Assembly: GCF_007874125.1 (NCBI RefSeq)
Contig: NZ_CP040128.1
Span: 3,162,001 to 3,226,000 of the forward strand
DNA length: 64,000 bases
Direction: 5' to 3'
From: Noviherbaspirillum sp. UKPF54
GTDB lineage: Bacteria; Pseudomonadota; Gammaproteobacteria; Burkholderiales; Burkholderiaceae_D
Positions 63,632-64,000 of this stretch are shown here, in pieces (the first letter of the stretch is position 1; each line of letters begins with the position of its first letter). Under the pieces are notes generated by a model. It worked only from the letters and a program-made list of their open reading frames with translations, ran no database searches and was not told where the DNA came from. A program made the translations under genes and the position numbers.

Positions 63632-63857
63632 GATGATGAAGTCCTATAAAACCGCGCATGATTGTGCAGCGCACAATGACATTCTAAGCGATAAGCCGAA
63701 ATGGTTACAGCACCTACATCTTAAATATCGCCTATTTGACTGAAATCAAGTTTAAGCACTTATTTTTCTAACAACCCTGTTACGTAAAACCCACAGTTGC
63801 GCAGTGTTTGCCTCCGCTCAACAATCCGGTCGGCTAATATATTTCCAGGAGGAAAAT

Positions 63858-64000
63858 ATGAAGAAACACTGGCGCGCCGCGATGTCGGCATTGCTGGCAG
63901 CGACGAGCTTGACGGCGGCAGCCGAAGAAGGCGTTACCGACAACAGCATTATTCTGGGAGAAACGATCGGCGTCACCGGCATCATTGCCGGCCCCGTGAA
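63858..64000 (+). CDS. Branched-chain amino acid/urea-type ABC transporter substrate-binding protein (partial)
   Basis: The first 47 codons are visible. A signal peptide (MKKHWRAAMSALLAATSLTA) ends near residue 22, followed by GVTDNSIILGETIGVTGI, the typical start of type I periplasmic-binding proteins (Peripla_BP_6, LivJ-like). A strong AGGAGG ribosome site is six bases before the ATG. The ligand and the rest of the operon lie beyond the window. Confidence 0.82.
   Translation, partial: MKKHWRAAMSALLAATSLTAAAEEGVTDNSIILGETIGVTGIIAGPV

Overview
The window reads as chromosome of a GC-rich betaproteobacterium, order Burkholderiales and probably an Oxalobacteraceae (Herbaspirillum/Noviherbaspirillum/Massilia-like) organism. 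This is inferred from gene content and order: a ctaB-ctaA-surf1 / coxC-ctaG-coxA-coxB block with the small betaproteobacterial families DUF2909 and DUF2970 and a 35-residue oxidase assembly peptide, a PhaM-type granule protein, ftsY-ftsE-ftsX-rpoH, and queC, phhA and hpd. No rRNA, tRNA or CRISPR array was recognised.

Bases 1-3660 are AT-richer and are one end of an integrated element. They hold a truncated primase-polymerase-like gene running off the left edge, an AlpA-type HTH protein coupled to it, a possible small ORF, and a tyrosine integrase beside ychF. The pth gene that often precedes ychF is not present next to it.

Bases 3.7-15.2 kb are housekeeping: ychF, a MOSC protein, a diguanylate cyclase, a YfhL-type ferredoxin, coaD, rsmD, an M16 peptidase pair (one catalytic, one lacking the zinc motif), ftsYEX, and rpoH behind a perfect CIRCE operator. 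Bases 15.2-24.5 kb form a caa3-type cytochrome c oxidase and haem A region. Bases 24.6-35.6 kb are mixed: BioC-like methyltransferase, comF, trmL, PCuAC copper chaperone, asparaginase, rfaE2, a ferritin-like di-iron protein, an MFS permease, Cho nuclease, a CbbR-like regulator divergent from a HAD-fold protein that has lost its catalytic residues, and NDH-2.

Bases 35.9-51 kb are rich in stress, storage and signalling genes. There are two c-di-GMP proteins, a tandem universal stress protein (USP) coupled to a HAD-GH65 sugar phosphorylase fusion, PhaM, two DUF3108 paralogues and queC. A small Cys-tailed HMA-like protein follows behind an NsrR-like palindrome, then an alpha/beta hydrolase, then a metallophosphoesterase coupled to a Ser/Thr kinase-USP fusion.

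Bases 52.6-60.5 kb look like an aromatic amino-acid catabolism locus: indolepyruvate ferredoxin oxidoreductase with a divergent LysR regulator, and hpd-phhA with a divergent Lrp regulator. The window ends with a PAS-GAF-GGDEF-EAL protein, a GNAT acetyltransferase and the start of a periplasmic substrate-binding protein gene.

The most unusual items are the kinase-USP/phosphoesterase pair, the degenerate HAD protein beside an orphan CbbR-like regulator, the NsrR-like operator before the small Cys-tailed protein, and the primase/AlpA module at the left edge.
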